NCBI GenBank assembly: GCA_003153585.1
Contig: PLZZ01000074.1
Location: forward strand, 6,367 to 15,426
DNA length: 9,060 nt
Reading direction: 5' to 3'
Origin: Acidobacteriota bacterium
Lineage (GTDB): Bacteria; Acidobacteriota; Terriglobia; Acidiferrales; UBA7541
The notes below the pieces were generated by a model. The model had not been told where the DNA came from. It saw only the letters and a list, made by a program, of their open reading frames with translations, and ran no database searches. Shown here in pieces: positions 1 to 6,798 of the stretch (the stretch's first letter is position 1; every line of letters begins with the position of its first letter). The position numbers and the translations under genes are program-made.

Positions 1-102
1 CTGCTTGGAATGTTGAACAGTTGCGCTTCAAACGTTAGCGTGGTGAATATTGACAACGGATTCGGAGCAGGTTGCGTTGCGAGCGTGATTAACCGGTTGT
101 AG
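1..102 (+). CDS. larB: LarB-like (AIR carboxylase family) protein, C-terminal end only
   Basis: Frame 1 is open from the first base to a TAG at 100-102 and gives 33 residues containing LGMLNSCA, then [11 protein letters not shown] and VASVINRL. This matches my memory of the C-terminus of LarB, the AIR-carboxylase-like enzyme that carboxylates and hydrolyses nicotinic acid adenine dinucleotide in synthesis of the nickel-pincer cofactor of lactate racemase. The NIDNGFGA stretch is the strongest clue. Older annotation often calls such proteins 1-(5-phosphoribosyl)-5-amino-4-imidazole-carboxylate carboxylase. The rest of the gene lies before the window, so neither the start nor the lar gene neighbourhood can be seen. 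It converges on selA with 6 bp between the stop codons. The identification rests on a short tail and could also be read as a generic PurE-like family member. Confidence 0.78.
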   Translation: MLGMLNSCASNVSVVNIDNGFGAGCVASVINRL

Positions 103-110
103 AACCGTTT
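91..110. terminator. Weak hairpin between convergent larB and selA ends
   Basis: CGGTT-GTAG-AACCG forms a 5-bp stem with a 4-nt loop. Two further A-T pairs follow after one C/T mismatch, and a short TTT run follows on the plus strand. It overlaps the larB stop and abuts the selA stop, so it could help end transcription in both directions. The stem is short and the U-tract minimal, so this is only a candidate. Confidence 0.25.
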
Positions 111-1545
111 AGCTGAGCGCGGAAGCGAGCGCGGCGGCGAGTTCGGATTCTTCGTCCGTGAAAACGGTGCGCAGATCGAGAATGAGCTGTTTGTTTTCGA
201 TGCGCGCGATCACAGGCGTGGAGTTGCCGGGTTTGCGTAAACGCTTTTCCAGTTCCGCAGCCGAATGGCGCGAGCAGGCAATCGAAATCAGATTCGTGGG
301 AAGCTGCTGATCCGGCGTGGAACCCCCTCCAATTACTGAAAATCCCGCGGCTATCCGGAAAGTGACATCCCCGGCTACGGATGGTTGCAACTGCGCGATA
401 AATTTTCGCGCGCGCTCGCCGATGGCATCAGCATGGAGCCGAATCATTCGAAGCGCCGGGATTTCGTCGAAGGCGCCTCGCAGGTATGCCCGCAACGTAA
501 CTTCCAGGGCGGCGATGGTGAGTTTATCCACGCGGAGTGCGCGGAAAAGAGGGTTGCGCCGGATGCGTTCGATGATTTCTTTTTTTCCGGCGATGATTCC
601 AGCCTGCGGGCCTCCGAGCAATTTATCTCCACTGAACGAAACCACCGAAACGCCTGCGGCGCAGCTCGCAGCCACAACCGGCTCGGAAACACCACTCGCG
701 GCAAGATCGGCCAGGCACCCGGAGCCAAGATCTTCGAATACGGGAATTTTCGAGTGGCGTCCGAGCGCGATCAATTCTTCGAGTGACGGGCGCGCGGTGA
801 AACCGGTCATCTTGAAATTCGAGGGGTGGACGCGAAGGAGCAGCCGGGTGCTCTTGGTGATGGCGCGTTCGTAGTCGCGAATGCGCGTGCGATTGGTGGT
901 TCCCACTTCGCGCACGATGGCGCCGCTTTCGGCCATGATGTCCGGAATGCGGAAGCCGTCGCCGATTTCAATCAGCTCGCCGCGCGAGACGATTGTTTCG
1001 GCGCCTTTCGAGAGAGTGTTCAGTACCAGAAATGCGGCGGCGGCGTTGTTGTTAACGACGATGGCGGCTTCCGCGCCCGCCAGCCTTGCGAGCATGCGCC
1101 CGGTGTGAACGTCGCGCTGGCCGCGCTTGCCGCTTTCAATTTCGTATTCGAGATTGGAGTAGCGCGTGGCAATTTCAGAGATGCGCGCGGCTGCTGCGGT
1201 GGAAAGCGGCGAGCGGCCCAGGTTTGTGTGCAGAATCACGCCGGTGGCGTTGATCACGCGGACCAGCGACGGCGCAAGCTGCGCTTCCACTTGGGCGACG
1301 ACTCGCATTTCGAGCTGGTCGGAATCCGCTGACGCCTCGCCGGCGTCGCCGGAAGGTTTTTTCAGCCGCGCTCGCAAATCTGCCAGGACGCTACGCCCGG
1401 ATTGCGTCACCAAGCTACGGCCAGCCTTCTCAGCAAGTGCCAGCAGGCGCGGGCGGCCTAGCAATTCATCGACAGAAGGAATTCCTCGCATCCTGACGCT
1501 GGGTGCGGGTTGCGTTTTCTGCGCGCGTTTGGTTAACCGCTTCAT
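109..1545 (-). CDS. selA: L-seryl-tRNA(Sec) selenium transferase SelA
   Basis: SelA is the cytosolic PLP enzyme that converts seryl-tRNA(Sec) to selenocysteinyl-tRNA(Sec) using selenophosphate. From the ATG at 1545 the product is 478 residues, close to the usual 460-470. Visible hallmarks in order: an N-terminal tRNA-binding region (SVDELLGRPRL), then VINATGVILHTNLGR, the VNNNAAA stretch, SRGELIEIGDGFRIPD, EVGTTNRT, EDLGSGCLADL, and SFSGDKLLGGPQAG, which holds the PLP-binding lysine (about Lys308). The C-terminal small domain ends in VIARIENKQLILDLRTV. The frame stays open to a TTG at 1584, but the ATG gives the more natural length; no strong ribosome binding site precedes either. The gene converges on larB and diverges from the 1685 gene. 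No selB, selC or selD is visible here, so the rest of the pathway must lie elsewhere. Confidence 0.95.
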   Translation of the reverse strand: MKRLTKRAQKTQPAPSVRMRGIPSVDELLGRPRLLALAEKAGRSLVTQSGRSVLADLRARLKKPSGDAGEASADSDQLEMRVVAQVEAQLAPSLVRVINATGVILHTNLGRSPLSTAAAARISEIATRYSNLEYEIESGKRGQRDVHTGRMLARLAGAEAAIVVNNNAAAAFLVLNTLSKGAETIVSRGELIEIGDGFRIPDIMAESGAIVREVGTTNRTRIRDYERAITKSTRLLLRVHPSNFKMTGFTARPSLEELIALGRHSKIPVFEDLGSGCLADLAASGVSEPVVAASCAAGVSVVSFSGDKLLGGPQAGIIAGKKEIIERIRRNPLFRALRVDKLTIAALEVTLRAYLRGAFDEIPALRMIRLHADAIGERARKFIAQLQPSVAGDVTFRIAAGFSVIGGGSTPDQQLPTNLISIACSRHSAAELEKRLRKPGNSTPVIARIENKQLILDLRTVFTDEESELAAALASALS

Positions 1546-1635
1546 GGCTGGGGTATTTGACCACAAGCGGAAACAGACTAGCAATCAGCCGGCGTGCAGG
1601 GGATTTCTCTTGCGACATACATACAAACGCCCACA

Positions 1636-1664
1636 TTGACGCGGGCTGCGGCAGCCCCTAGGCT
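1636..1664 (+). promoter_or_regulatory. Candidate sigma70 promoter with palindromic spacer
   Basis: TTGACG (1636-1641), a 17-bp spacer and TAGGCT (1659-1664) fit a sigma70-type promoter for the gene starting at 1685. The -35 is good and the -10 poor. The spacer contains GGGCTGC-G-GCAGCCC (1643-1657), a perfect 7-bp inverted repeat with a 1-nt centre. That would suit a repressor or MerR-like site, although GC-rich palindromes also arise by chance. The predicted 5' leader would be only about 14 nt. Confidence 0.33.
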
Positions 1665-1684
1665 GGAAATGCACTGACGCAACC

Positions 1685-2320
1685 ATGCCTACAATTGACG
1701 AAGAACTAAATCAGATCGAACGCGACATTCGGACGCTGAAGATTGAGTATGAACAGTACTTCGGCGGCGGGCGTTCGCGCCCGCCTGCGGACACGCAGTG
1801 GCGAGTGGAATCGCTTTTGCGGCGTTATAACGAACGCACGGGCGAGTTGAGTTTCGCGCAGCGATTTCGCTACAACAATCTGGCGCAGACGTACGCGAAG
1901 TACGTGGACATGTGGCGCAAGAAGACCATGCAAAAAGAAGCCGGCGGCCAGCAACGCCACTTCGGCGCAGCGGCAAAAGCGATTGAGGCGGAACGAGCGC
2001 GCCAAGCCGCAGCCAACCCGCCGGCGGTTGCTTCCGTGGAACGTGCCGTTGCCGTGGCGGAGAGAAAAGCGGCGGAAGCTTTTGCGGCGTCGTTCTCCGA
2101 TCCGGAGCGCGAAAAAGAAAAAGTGCAGCAGCTTTATCAAAAGCTTATCGAAGCCCGAACGGAAACGGGGGAAAAAGCCGGAGCGCCCAGCTTGAAGGAT
2201 TTCCAGGTGTTCGTCCATAAAAAGACGAAAGAGCTTAAGGACAAGGGCGGCCAGGAAGTGGAATACACGGTGAGCATTGAAAGCGGCCGGGTAAAACTGA
2301 AGGCCCGCGTTTCCAAGTAA
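1685..2320 (+). CDS. Coiled-coil protein, MXAN_5187 C-terminal domain-like
   Basis: A 211-residue soluble protein with no signal peptide or membrane segment. Residues 1-85 are charged and helical (EELNQIERDIRTLKIEYEQYF, then RRYNERTGELSFAQRFRYNNLAQTYAKYVDMWRKK) and look like a helical hairpin or coiled coil. Residues 93-137 are an Ala-rich linker. Residues 138-211 hold another helical stretch (YQKLIEARTETGE) and a beta-rich end, VEYTVSIESGRVKLKARVSK. The GGGRSRPP turn, the QRFRYNNL segment and the ending VxIxxGxxxLKA resemble what I recall of the MXAN_5187 C-terminal family, found in myxobacteria and acidobacteria and of unknown function. The ATG at 1685 is the first in frame; no clear Shine-Dalgarno precedes it. 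It converges on the kinase gene with a 37-bp gap in which I see no strong terminator. Function is unknown; a scaffolding or regulatory role is only a guess. Confidence 0.72.
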   Translation: MPTIDEELNQIERDIRTLKIEYEQYFGGGRSRPPADTQWRVESLLRRYNERTGELSFAQRFRYNNLAQTYAKYVDMWRKKTMQKEAGGQQRHFGAAAKAIEAERARQAAANPPAVASVERAVAVAERKAAEAFAASFSDPEREKEKVQQLYQKLIEARTETGEKAGAPSLKDFQVFVHKKTKELKDKGGQEVEYTVSIESGRVKLKARVSK

Positions 2321-2357
2321 CATTCCACGCAGAAGAGCGTTCCGAGAAAAAATACTC

Positions 2358-5042
2358 TTATTTTGGCTGGGCTTGTTTTAGTTCTTCGAACCAGTGGAGG
2401 ATGACGTTGAGTTGAGAGGCGGTGGCTTTGTCGTCGGCTTCCACCGTGACGACGAAGCGGCCATCGGCGGCTACGTCGTAACCGCTCCAAGCTTTCTTGT
2501 CTTGGAATAGCTTCACCGGCTTGCCCGGATTTAGCGCATTTCCCGGCGCGAACTTTACCGACATGAGTCCGTCCTTGGCGAGAAAGAACAGCTCGTTGCC
2601 GGAGCGCGCCCATCGCGGGGCGATTGCTCCCGCCGACGAAATCTGCGCGCGAGTATTGGGATCGCTCATGGATTGCACGAAAACTTCGTTCTGCCCGGAC
2701 TCGTCCGATACGTAGGCGAGCCATTTTCCGTCGGGTGAAAGGCTTGCGTCACCTTTATTGAATGAACCGCCCTCGACCAGCAATCGCAGCTTATGATCGC
2801 CTTCAACGGCAACCGCATACAGGTCGTATCCTTTGTCTTTGTTGTTTCGGGAGAAGATGATTTCACGACCGTCCGGCGTCCAACCATACTCATCTTTGTA
2901 TTCAGGACTGTCGGTGAGCGCGACGTCGTCACCCTGCAAGATGCCGTGCTTGACGTACACCTGAACGGCGCCGGATTTTGAAGAATGATAAGCCAGCATC
3001 TTGCCGTCCGGCGACCAATGCGGGTTGTAATCGTCCGCTCCAAAGGTCACTTTCGTGAGCGTGGCTCGCTGCAGGTCGTACACCCAGGCATCGTAGGAAC
3101 TCCCCTGCAGAGTCAGGGCAATTTGTTTGCCGTCAGGCGAGATGGACGGAGAAGCATAAGGCCTCAGCTCGTCGGTGATATTGGTGGCCTTGCCGTTTCG
3201 ATCCATCCAAACAAGATTGCGCGGTTGCGGAGAAAAAGTCCCGGACTGGAACACCAGCGTTCCATCGTTTGAAACCGTATAGACCGCATCGCCGTTGGAC
3301 GCTCCGGTCATGACTCCGTCGATAACCGGAACGGGCGTGCCTTTTATCTCCAACCGTTTCGGATCGAAGGCAACCACGAAAAGAGTTCCGTTACGAGCAT
3401 AGGCCAAGAAGCCGCCGGGGATGTAACGGGCAGCGGAACCACCCTCGATCAGCACTTTCCGCTTTCCTGAGCTGAACGACAACGCCTCGATACGGGCATC
3501 GTTGAAAGTTTTTCCGGTCCAAACGGTGAAGATCAAGCCGCTGTTTCCGGGCAGCACGTTGACCCACACATGTCCGCGATCATCCGGAGCTGTTCCCGTC
3601 TGCGTCAATTGCTTGGGCTGGCCTCCGCCGGCAGGGACAGCGTACACCCCTCCAAAGAATGACTTGGAGTAGTAGATTGTGTCGTTATCCGCCCACGCGG
3701 CTCCAATGGGGCCAGCCGCGTCGGCGACTACTATTGAGGTCCCACCGCGCACGGATATTTTTTTAAGCTTGAAGTCTTCCGACACGAATCCGAGCCATTC
3801 TCCATTCGGCGAGAAGAACGGACAATACGCTCCCTCCGTGCCTGATATGGGAGTGCTCTCGAAACTGTCCAGCTTGCGCAGATACAGTTGCGTCTTGCGG
3901 TCATCTCCACGCGCGGAGAAAACGATCGCCGAACCATCTGGAGAGAGGGCGACAGGCCCGGAGGAGTTAGCGCGGAGAACCTTGCCCTCGGGGAGCACAA
4001 CAGTTAAGTGGACGGGACTGGGGGAGTGTCGCCACACGCCGCTCTGCCAAAACAAGTAAGCGGCTGCGAGTGCCAAGAGCGCGCCCGCTGCAATCCAGAT
4101 AGCGCGGTCGCGCGTTTTGCGCTTCGACGCCACGGGCGCGGGAATGCCGGCTTGCGAGCCGGCGGAGGCGATCCAGCCGAGTTCGCGTTTCAGGTCGCCT
4201 GCGTTTTGCCAGCGCTCGTCGGGATCTTTCTCCAGACAGGTTTTAACCACGCGTTCGAGCGCAGGCGGCGCCATAGGCTGAAGTTCGCTGATGGGTCTGG
4301 GCTGTTCTTTCAGGATTGCGGCGATCAGGCTCGCGGTACTTTTGGCGGAGAAGGCTTTTTTCGCGGTGGCCATTTCGTAGAGCACGGAGCCGAAAGAGAA
4401 AATATCGCTGCGAGCGTCGGCTTCCCCGCCCTCGAGTTGCTCGGGCGACATGTATTGGTACGTTCCGACGATGGTGCCTTGCGCGGTGAGCGCCTCGCTC
4501 GGCGCTCGTCCCACCAAGGGACGGCTCACCGTGGGCGAGCTCGAAAAATCGCTGGCAAGCGGCGGGACGCTGGATTTCGCGAGACCAAAATCGAGGAGCT
4601 TCGCGCCGGACTTTGTCAGCATGATGTTGCCGGGTTTCAAATCGCGGTGGATCACTCCCTGACGGTGGGCGCGGTCGAGAGCGTCCGCGATTTCGATGGC
4701 GTAGCGCAAAAGGTCGGTGGTCGCGAGCGGGCCGCCTTCGAGGCGCTTCGCGAGCGTCTCACCCTCGATATATTCCATTACGAGATACTCGATGCCGTCC
4801 TGATTGCCGACGTCATAGAGCGCGCAGATGTGCGGATGGTTCAGGCTGGAAACGGCGCGGGCTTCGCGTTCGAAACGTTGTCGGACCTCAGGCGTGTCGG
4901 CGAGGCCTTGCGGGAGAATTTTTACGGCGACGGTGCGGTCCAGACGCGTGTCCCGCGCGCGGTACACTTCGCCCATCCCGCCCGCGCCCAGCAGCGATTG
5001 AATTTCGTAAGGACCGAGTTTCGTTCCGGCGGAGAGGGACAT
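2358..5042 (-). CDS. Membrane Ser/Thr protein kinase with C-terminal WD40/TolB-like propeller
   Basis: An 894-residue Hanks-type kinase fused to a beta-propeller. The kinase domain spans about residues 11-285: glycine loop GAGGMGEVY (19-27), VAVK with Lys41, alpha-C Glu60, HRDLKPGN (132-139, catalytic Asp134), DFG (151-153), YMSPEQL (197-203) and a late Arg277. All catalytic residues are present, so it should be active. The segment from DFG to SPE is long and Ser/Thr-rich (about residues 157-195). One membrane helix lies at about 314-333, after a basic stretch (KRKTRDR), so the kinase is cytoplasmic and the propeller probably periplasmic. The propeller carries repeated S/T-P-D/N-G turns ([54 protein letters not shown]) as in PD40/TolB repeats. 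The end, HWFEELK, is typical of this acidobacterial family. The ATG at 5042 begins [14 protein letters not shown], the normal family start; no ribosome binding site is visible. It lies downstream of the sigma/anti-sigma pair. Substrates and ligand are unknown. Confidence 0.93.
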   Translation of the reverse strand: MSLSAGTKLGPYEIQSLLGAGGMGEVYRARDTRLDRTVAVKILPQGLADTPEVRQRFEREARAVSSLNHPHICALYDVGNQDGIEYLVMEYIEGETLAKRLEGGPLATTDLLRYAIEIADALDRAHRQGVIHRDLKPGNIMLTKSGAKLLDFGLAKSSVPPLASDFSSSPTVSRPLVGRAPSEALTAQGTIVGTYQYMSPEQLEGGEADARSDIFSFGSVLYEMATAKKAFSAKSTASLIAAILKEQPRPISELQPMAPPALERVVKTCLEKDPDERWQNAGDLKRELGWIASAGSQAGIPAPVASKRKTRDRAIWIAAGALLALAAAYLFWQSGVWRHSPSPVHLTVVLPEGKVLRANSSGPVALSPDGSAIVFSARGDDRKTQLYLRKLDSFESTPISGTEGAYCPFFSPNGEWLGFVSEDFKLKKISVRGGTSIVVADAAGPIGAAWADNDTIYYSKSFFGGVYAVPAGGGQPKQLTQTGTAPDDRGHVWVNVLPGNSGLIFTVWTGKTFNDARIEALSFSSGKRKVLIEGGSAARYIPGGFLAYARNGTLFVVAFDPKRLEIKGTPVPVIDGVMTGASNGDAVYTVSNDGTLVFQSGTFSPQPRNLVWMDRNGKATNITDELRPYASPSISPDGKQIALTLQGSSYDAWVYDLQRATLTKVTFGADDYNPHWSPDGKMLAYHSSKSGAVQVYVKHGILQGDDVALTDSPEYKDEYGWTPDGREIIFSRNNKDKGYDLYAVAVEGDHKLRLLVEGGSFNKGDASLSPDGKWLAYVSDESGQNEVFVQSMSDPNTRAQISSAGAIAPRWARSGNELFFLAKDGLMSVKFAPGNALNPGKPVKLFQDKKAWSGYDVAADGRFVVTVEADDKATASQLNVILHWFEELKQAQPK

Positions 5043-5050
5043 CGGCGCGC

Positions 5051-5056
5051 ATTATA
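5051..5056 (-). promoter_or_regulatory. Perfect -10 element 8 nt from kinase start (possible leaderless mRNA)
   Basis: On the minus strand TATAAT lies at 5056-5051, with only 8 nt before the kinase ATG at 5042. Transcription usually starts about 7 nt after the -10, so the mRNA would begin at or next to the start codon. No Shine-Dalgarno precedes the ATG, which is consistent with leaderless translation. No good -35 is present at 16-18 nt spacing; that position falls inside the 5071-5096 inverted repeat. Confidence 0.45.
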
Positions 5057-5070
5057 GAACATGAAGGCAT

Positions 5071-5096
5071 CGCACACTTTGGAATTAAAGTGTGCG
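5071..5096. repeat. Perfect 10-bp inverted repeat upstream of the kinase gene
   Basis: CGCACACTTT (5071-5080), loop GGAATT (5081-5086), then AAAGTGTGCG (5087-5096): ten matched pairs with no mismatch. It sits between the anti-sigma stop (5126-5128) and the kinase start (5042), overlapping the -35 region of the presumed kinase promoter. It could be an operator for a dimeric regulator, or an RNA stem at the end of the sigma/anti-sigma transcript. There is no U-tract on either side, so it is not a standard intrinsic terminator. Confidence 0.6.
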
Positions 5097-5125
5097 GGAA
5101 GGAGTCACTGCACGCCAAGAAGCGT

Positions 5126-5980
5126 CTATGACGCTCCGGCGAATTGAAGCAGGTCTGAACTTAGGGCAAGAGGTCTGTCCGTGTGGAAATACTTCTTGTA
5201 GGCTGCAATCCAGTCAGCGGCGATGTCGTGCTGCGCCGTGGACAGATCGACTTTACCCGCACAGACCATTTGGTGGAGGTGTTCTTCCAAGGCGTCCTTG
5301 ACATGCGCATTCCACGTCGGGGACGTGTAGGATTCCGGCCATAGATTGTGGATGTCTTCTGTACCACCCAATCCTGGAGCAATCAGGTAATCAATCTCAT
5401 AGTCGTCCGCGCGGGCGTTCACGATTCCGTACTCTTGAAATATCTCCTGGCGCAACGGCGTTGGCACAGCACGAACGACTTCCTCATGAGCCATGGAGCA
5501 AACGTCACCGATCGTGACTGCCCGCGTAGCGCCCGGGGTAAGGTTGCGGTTAGGAATGGTTCCGCGTTCGAATGGAACAACCGCCGAGATTCCGCCGCGC
5601 GGTATGAAGTGACGGAAGAGAAGCTTGCCACCCGCCGCAGCAATGAAAAATGCCACACAGATGCAGGCTGCGGCGAGTGCGGCCGACGGGATACGGAAGA
5701 AGTACCACCAGGGAGCAGAGTTGGGCTCGGCTTCTAGTTCGGCAAGTTGAGCTCTCAAGAGAGCACGCGGTCCGGTAATGGGTGGCAACTGGGGATCAAG
5801 AGTCTGCCGATGGACGCGAGCGAAATCGGCAATGGTCCCTTCGATTTCAGTCATTCGCGCGCGGCAGTCCCAGCACGCGGCAAGATGGGCGCCAACTTGG
5901 GCCGCTCGCCGAGTGGGAAGTTCGCCGTCCGCGGCGAGAAGTAGATCTTGATCGGTTAGGTGAAAGCCGCCGGTCAGCAT
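5126..5980 (-). CDS. Zinc-finger anti-sigma factor with periplasmic HNH-like domain
   Basis: A 284-residue membrane protein. The N-terminus (HLTDQDLLLAADGELPTRRA, then HLAACWDC) is a zf-HC2/ZAS anti-sigma domain with zinc ligands His7, His32, Cys36 and Cys39, which would hold the sigma factor at the membrane. A hydrophobic helix at about 98-121 follows. The rest, about 144-265, resembles HNH-like domains of the form TPGA...C...YEIDHLI..LGG..D..NLWP...WNA..KD..E..LH..VC. Here it reads YEIDYLIAPGLGG, so Tyr198 stands where the HNH His is expected, while NLWPES, WNAHVKD and LHQMVC are kept. It is probably a non-catalytic sensing or binding module. Cys161 and Cys240 could form a periplasmic disulfide. 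The ATG at 5980 has GGGAG 8 nt upstream and follows the sigma stop by 4 bp, giving coupled translation. The frame is open further upstream to 6061, but that would overlap the sigma gene. Confidence 0.85.
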   Translation of the reverse strand: MLTGGFHLTDQDLLLAADGELPTRRAAQVGAHLAACWDCRARMTEIEGTIADFARVHRQTLDPQLPPITGPRALLRAQLAELEAEPNSAPWWYFFRIPSAALAAACICVAFFIAAAGGKLLFRHFIPRGGISAVVPFERGTIPNRNLTPGATRAVTIGDVCSMAHEEVVRAVPTPLRQEIFQEYGIVNARADDYEIDYLIAPGLGGTEDIHNLWPESYTSPTWNAHVKDALEEHLHQMVCAGKVDLSTAQHDIAADWIAAYKKYFHTDRPLALSSDLLQFAGAS

Positions 5981-5984
5981 TGGT

Positions 5985-6563
5985 TCATCTCCCGTCCGCA
6001 CGTGCCAATCGCGCGAGCGATCCCGCAAGAGATATGGATACGGCTCCGAGAGAAATACCAAGGACCGCCGCTATTTCCCGGTAGCGAAGTCCCTCAGCCC
6101 GCAACCGAAGGCAACACTGGTCTTCTTCCGGGAGAGCATGAAGAACGGCCAGCAAGCGGCGCTGCCTTTGGACCAATAACACCTGCTCTTCCGGGCTCGG
6201 CGACGGATCAAACTGTCTTTCTACAATGGTCCAGTCGGAAGCCGTCATGTCGCGCGATCGCCGGCTCGCATAGCGGTGCTTCAAAGCAAGATTATGCGCC
6301 ACGCAAAAAATCCAGCCGCGAAGGTTTCGCCGAGATTTGCGTAATTGCAGGTGCCGGAAGAGCGAGAGGAAAACTTCTTGGGTGACTTCTTCCGCGTCGT
6401 GCACGGACATGCCGAACGAGAGTACGTAACGCAAAAGCGGACTGCGAAATTGCTCGAAGAGGTTCATGACTTCGCATTCGATCTCGGAGGGCGTCGCGGA
6501 TAAGTTGGCGGCGGCAGCCGGGTAGGGGAGGGCGTTGATCGCGTCGGTCGGAAGAATTCCCAT
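5985..6563 (-). CDS. ECF-type sigma70-family RNA polymerase sigma factor
   Basis: A 192-residue sigma factor with regions 2 and 4 only. Region 2 (about 35-99) includes FEQFRSPLLRYVLSFG, HDAEEVTQEVFLSLFRHL and LRGWIFCVAHNLALKHR, the -10 binding and melting part. Region 4 (about 134-186) includes LHALPEEDQCCLRLRAEGLRYREIAAVLGISLGAVSISLAGSLARL, the helix-turn-helix for the -35. It is followed after 4 bp by a ZAS anti-sigma gene, the standard pairing. I chose the ATG at 6563 (MGILPTDAINALP), with AGGGA 3 nt upstream, a short spacing. The frame extends to a TTG at 6605 that overlaps the stop of a small upstream reading frame, so a start there with 14 extra residues remains possible. The paired anti-sigma lacks a FecR domain, so this is not a classic FecI/FecR system. 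Confidence 0.92.
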   Translation of the reverse strand: MGILPTDAINALPYPAAAANLSATPSEIECEVMNLFEQFRSPLLRYVLSFGMSVHDAEEVTQEVFLSLFRHLQLRKSRRNLRGWIFCVAHNLALKHRYASRRSRDMTASDWTIVERQFDPSPSPEEQVLLVQRQRRLLAVLHALPEEDQCCLRLRAEGLRYREIAAVLGISLGAVSISLAGSLARLARADGR

Positions 6564-6601
6564 AGGTCCCTGTATGTATATTCCTTTCCCCGTGCTTTTG
6601 T

Positions 6602-6730
6602 TCAAGGTTTTTCACGCTCGTCCTGGAATTTCCGCAGAAACCAAAAATAAAGGCTGAACAGAACAGCAGGAAGCGGAATATTCAAATCGAGGGTGAACAA
6701 AAGGGCGAACGCACCGTCAGTGGACCTCAT
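6602..6730 (-). CDS. Possible 42-residue single-pass membrane micropeptide
   Basis: Minus-strand ATG at 6730 to TGA at 6604-6602. The product starts MRSTDGAFALLFTLDLN, continues with the hydrophobic IPLPAVLFSLYFWFL, and ends in a charged tail RKFQDEREKP. That is a plausible membrane helix with a cytoplasmic basic/acidic tail. Its TGA overlaps the TTG at 6605 that opens the sigma-factor frame (TTGA overlap), an arrangement common in coupled genes. Against it: GCAGGG directly abuts the ATG, so ribosome-binding spacing is poor, the length is within chance, and I recognise no family. If real it would lead the sigma/anti-sigma operon. Confidence 0.3.
   Translation of the reverse strand: MRSTDGAFALLFTLDLNIPLPAVLFSLYFWFLRKFQDEREKP
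6695..6718 (+). promoter_or_regulatory. Candidate ECF-type promoter toward the TonB-dependent receptor
   Basis: GAAC (6695-6698), 16 nt, CGTC (6715-6718), preceded by T to give TGAAC. This resembles -35/-10 pairs used by many ECF sigma factors (AAC-rich -35 and CGT-type -10). Transcription would start near 6725 and leave a leader of about 75 nt before the ATG at 6799. It is a single motif found by eye in a short region and overlaps the possible minus-strand micropeptide gene. Confidence 0.3.
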
Positions 6731-6798
6731 CCCTGCGAGAGACGTCTGTTAACCTAAGATTTGAAGAAGCGCGGGCAAAAAGGGGAAGCCGAGTCTTG

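Noticed and set aside
1546..1584. TTG start for SelA at 1584
   Set aside because: It would add 13 residues with no ribosome binding site; the ATG at 1545 gives the usual length.
317..1639. Several plus-strand frames opposite selA (185, 168 and 157 codons)
   Set aside because: All are antisense to conserved selA sequence and have no recognisable domain or start signals.
2321..2357. AT-rich 37-bp gap between convergent genes as an intrinsic terminator
   Set aside because: There is a T-run on the minus strand, but only a 4-bp stem (ACGC/GCGT), and it is not next to the run.
4008..5057. 349-codon open frame on the plus strand opposite the kinase domain
   Set aside because: It lies antisense to an unmistakable kinase, shows Arg/Gly/Ala-rich low-information sequence with no motif, and is explained by codon bias of the real gene.
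5981..6061. Earlier start for the anti-sigma factor at 6061
   Set aside because: It would overlap the end of the sigma factor by over 70 bp, and the ATG at 5980 has a well-spaced GGGAG site.
6731..6798. TAAGAT at 6755-6760 as a sigma70 -10 for the receptor gene
   Set aside because: No -35 at 16-18 nt spacing; kept only as background.
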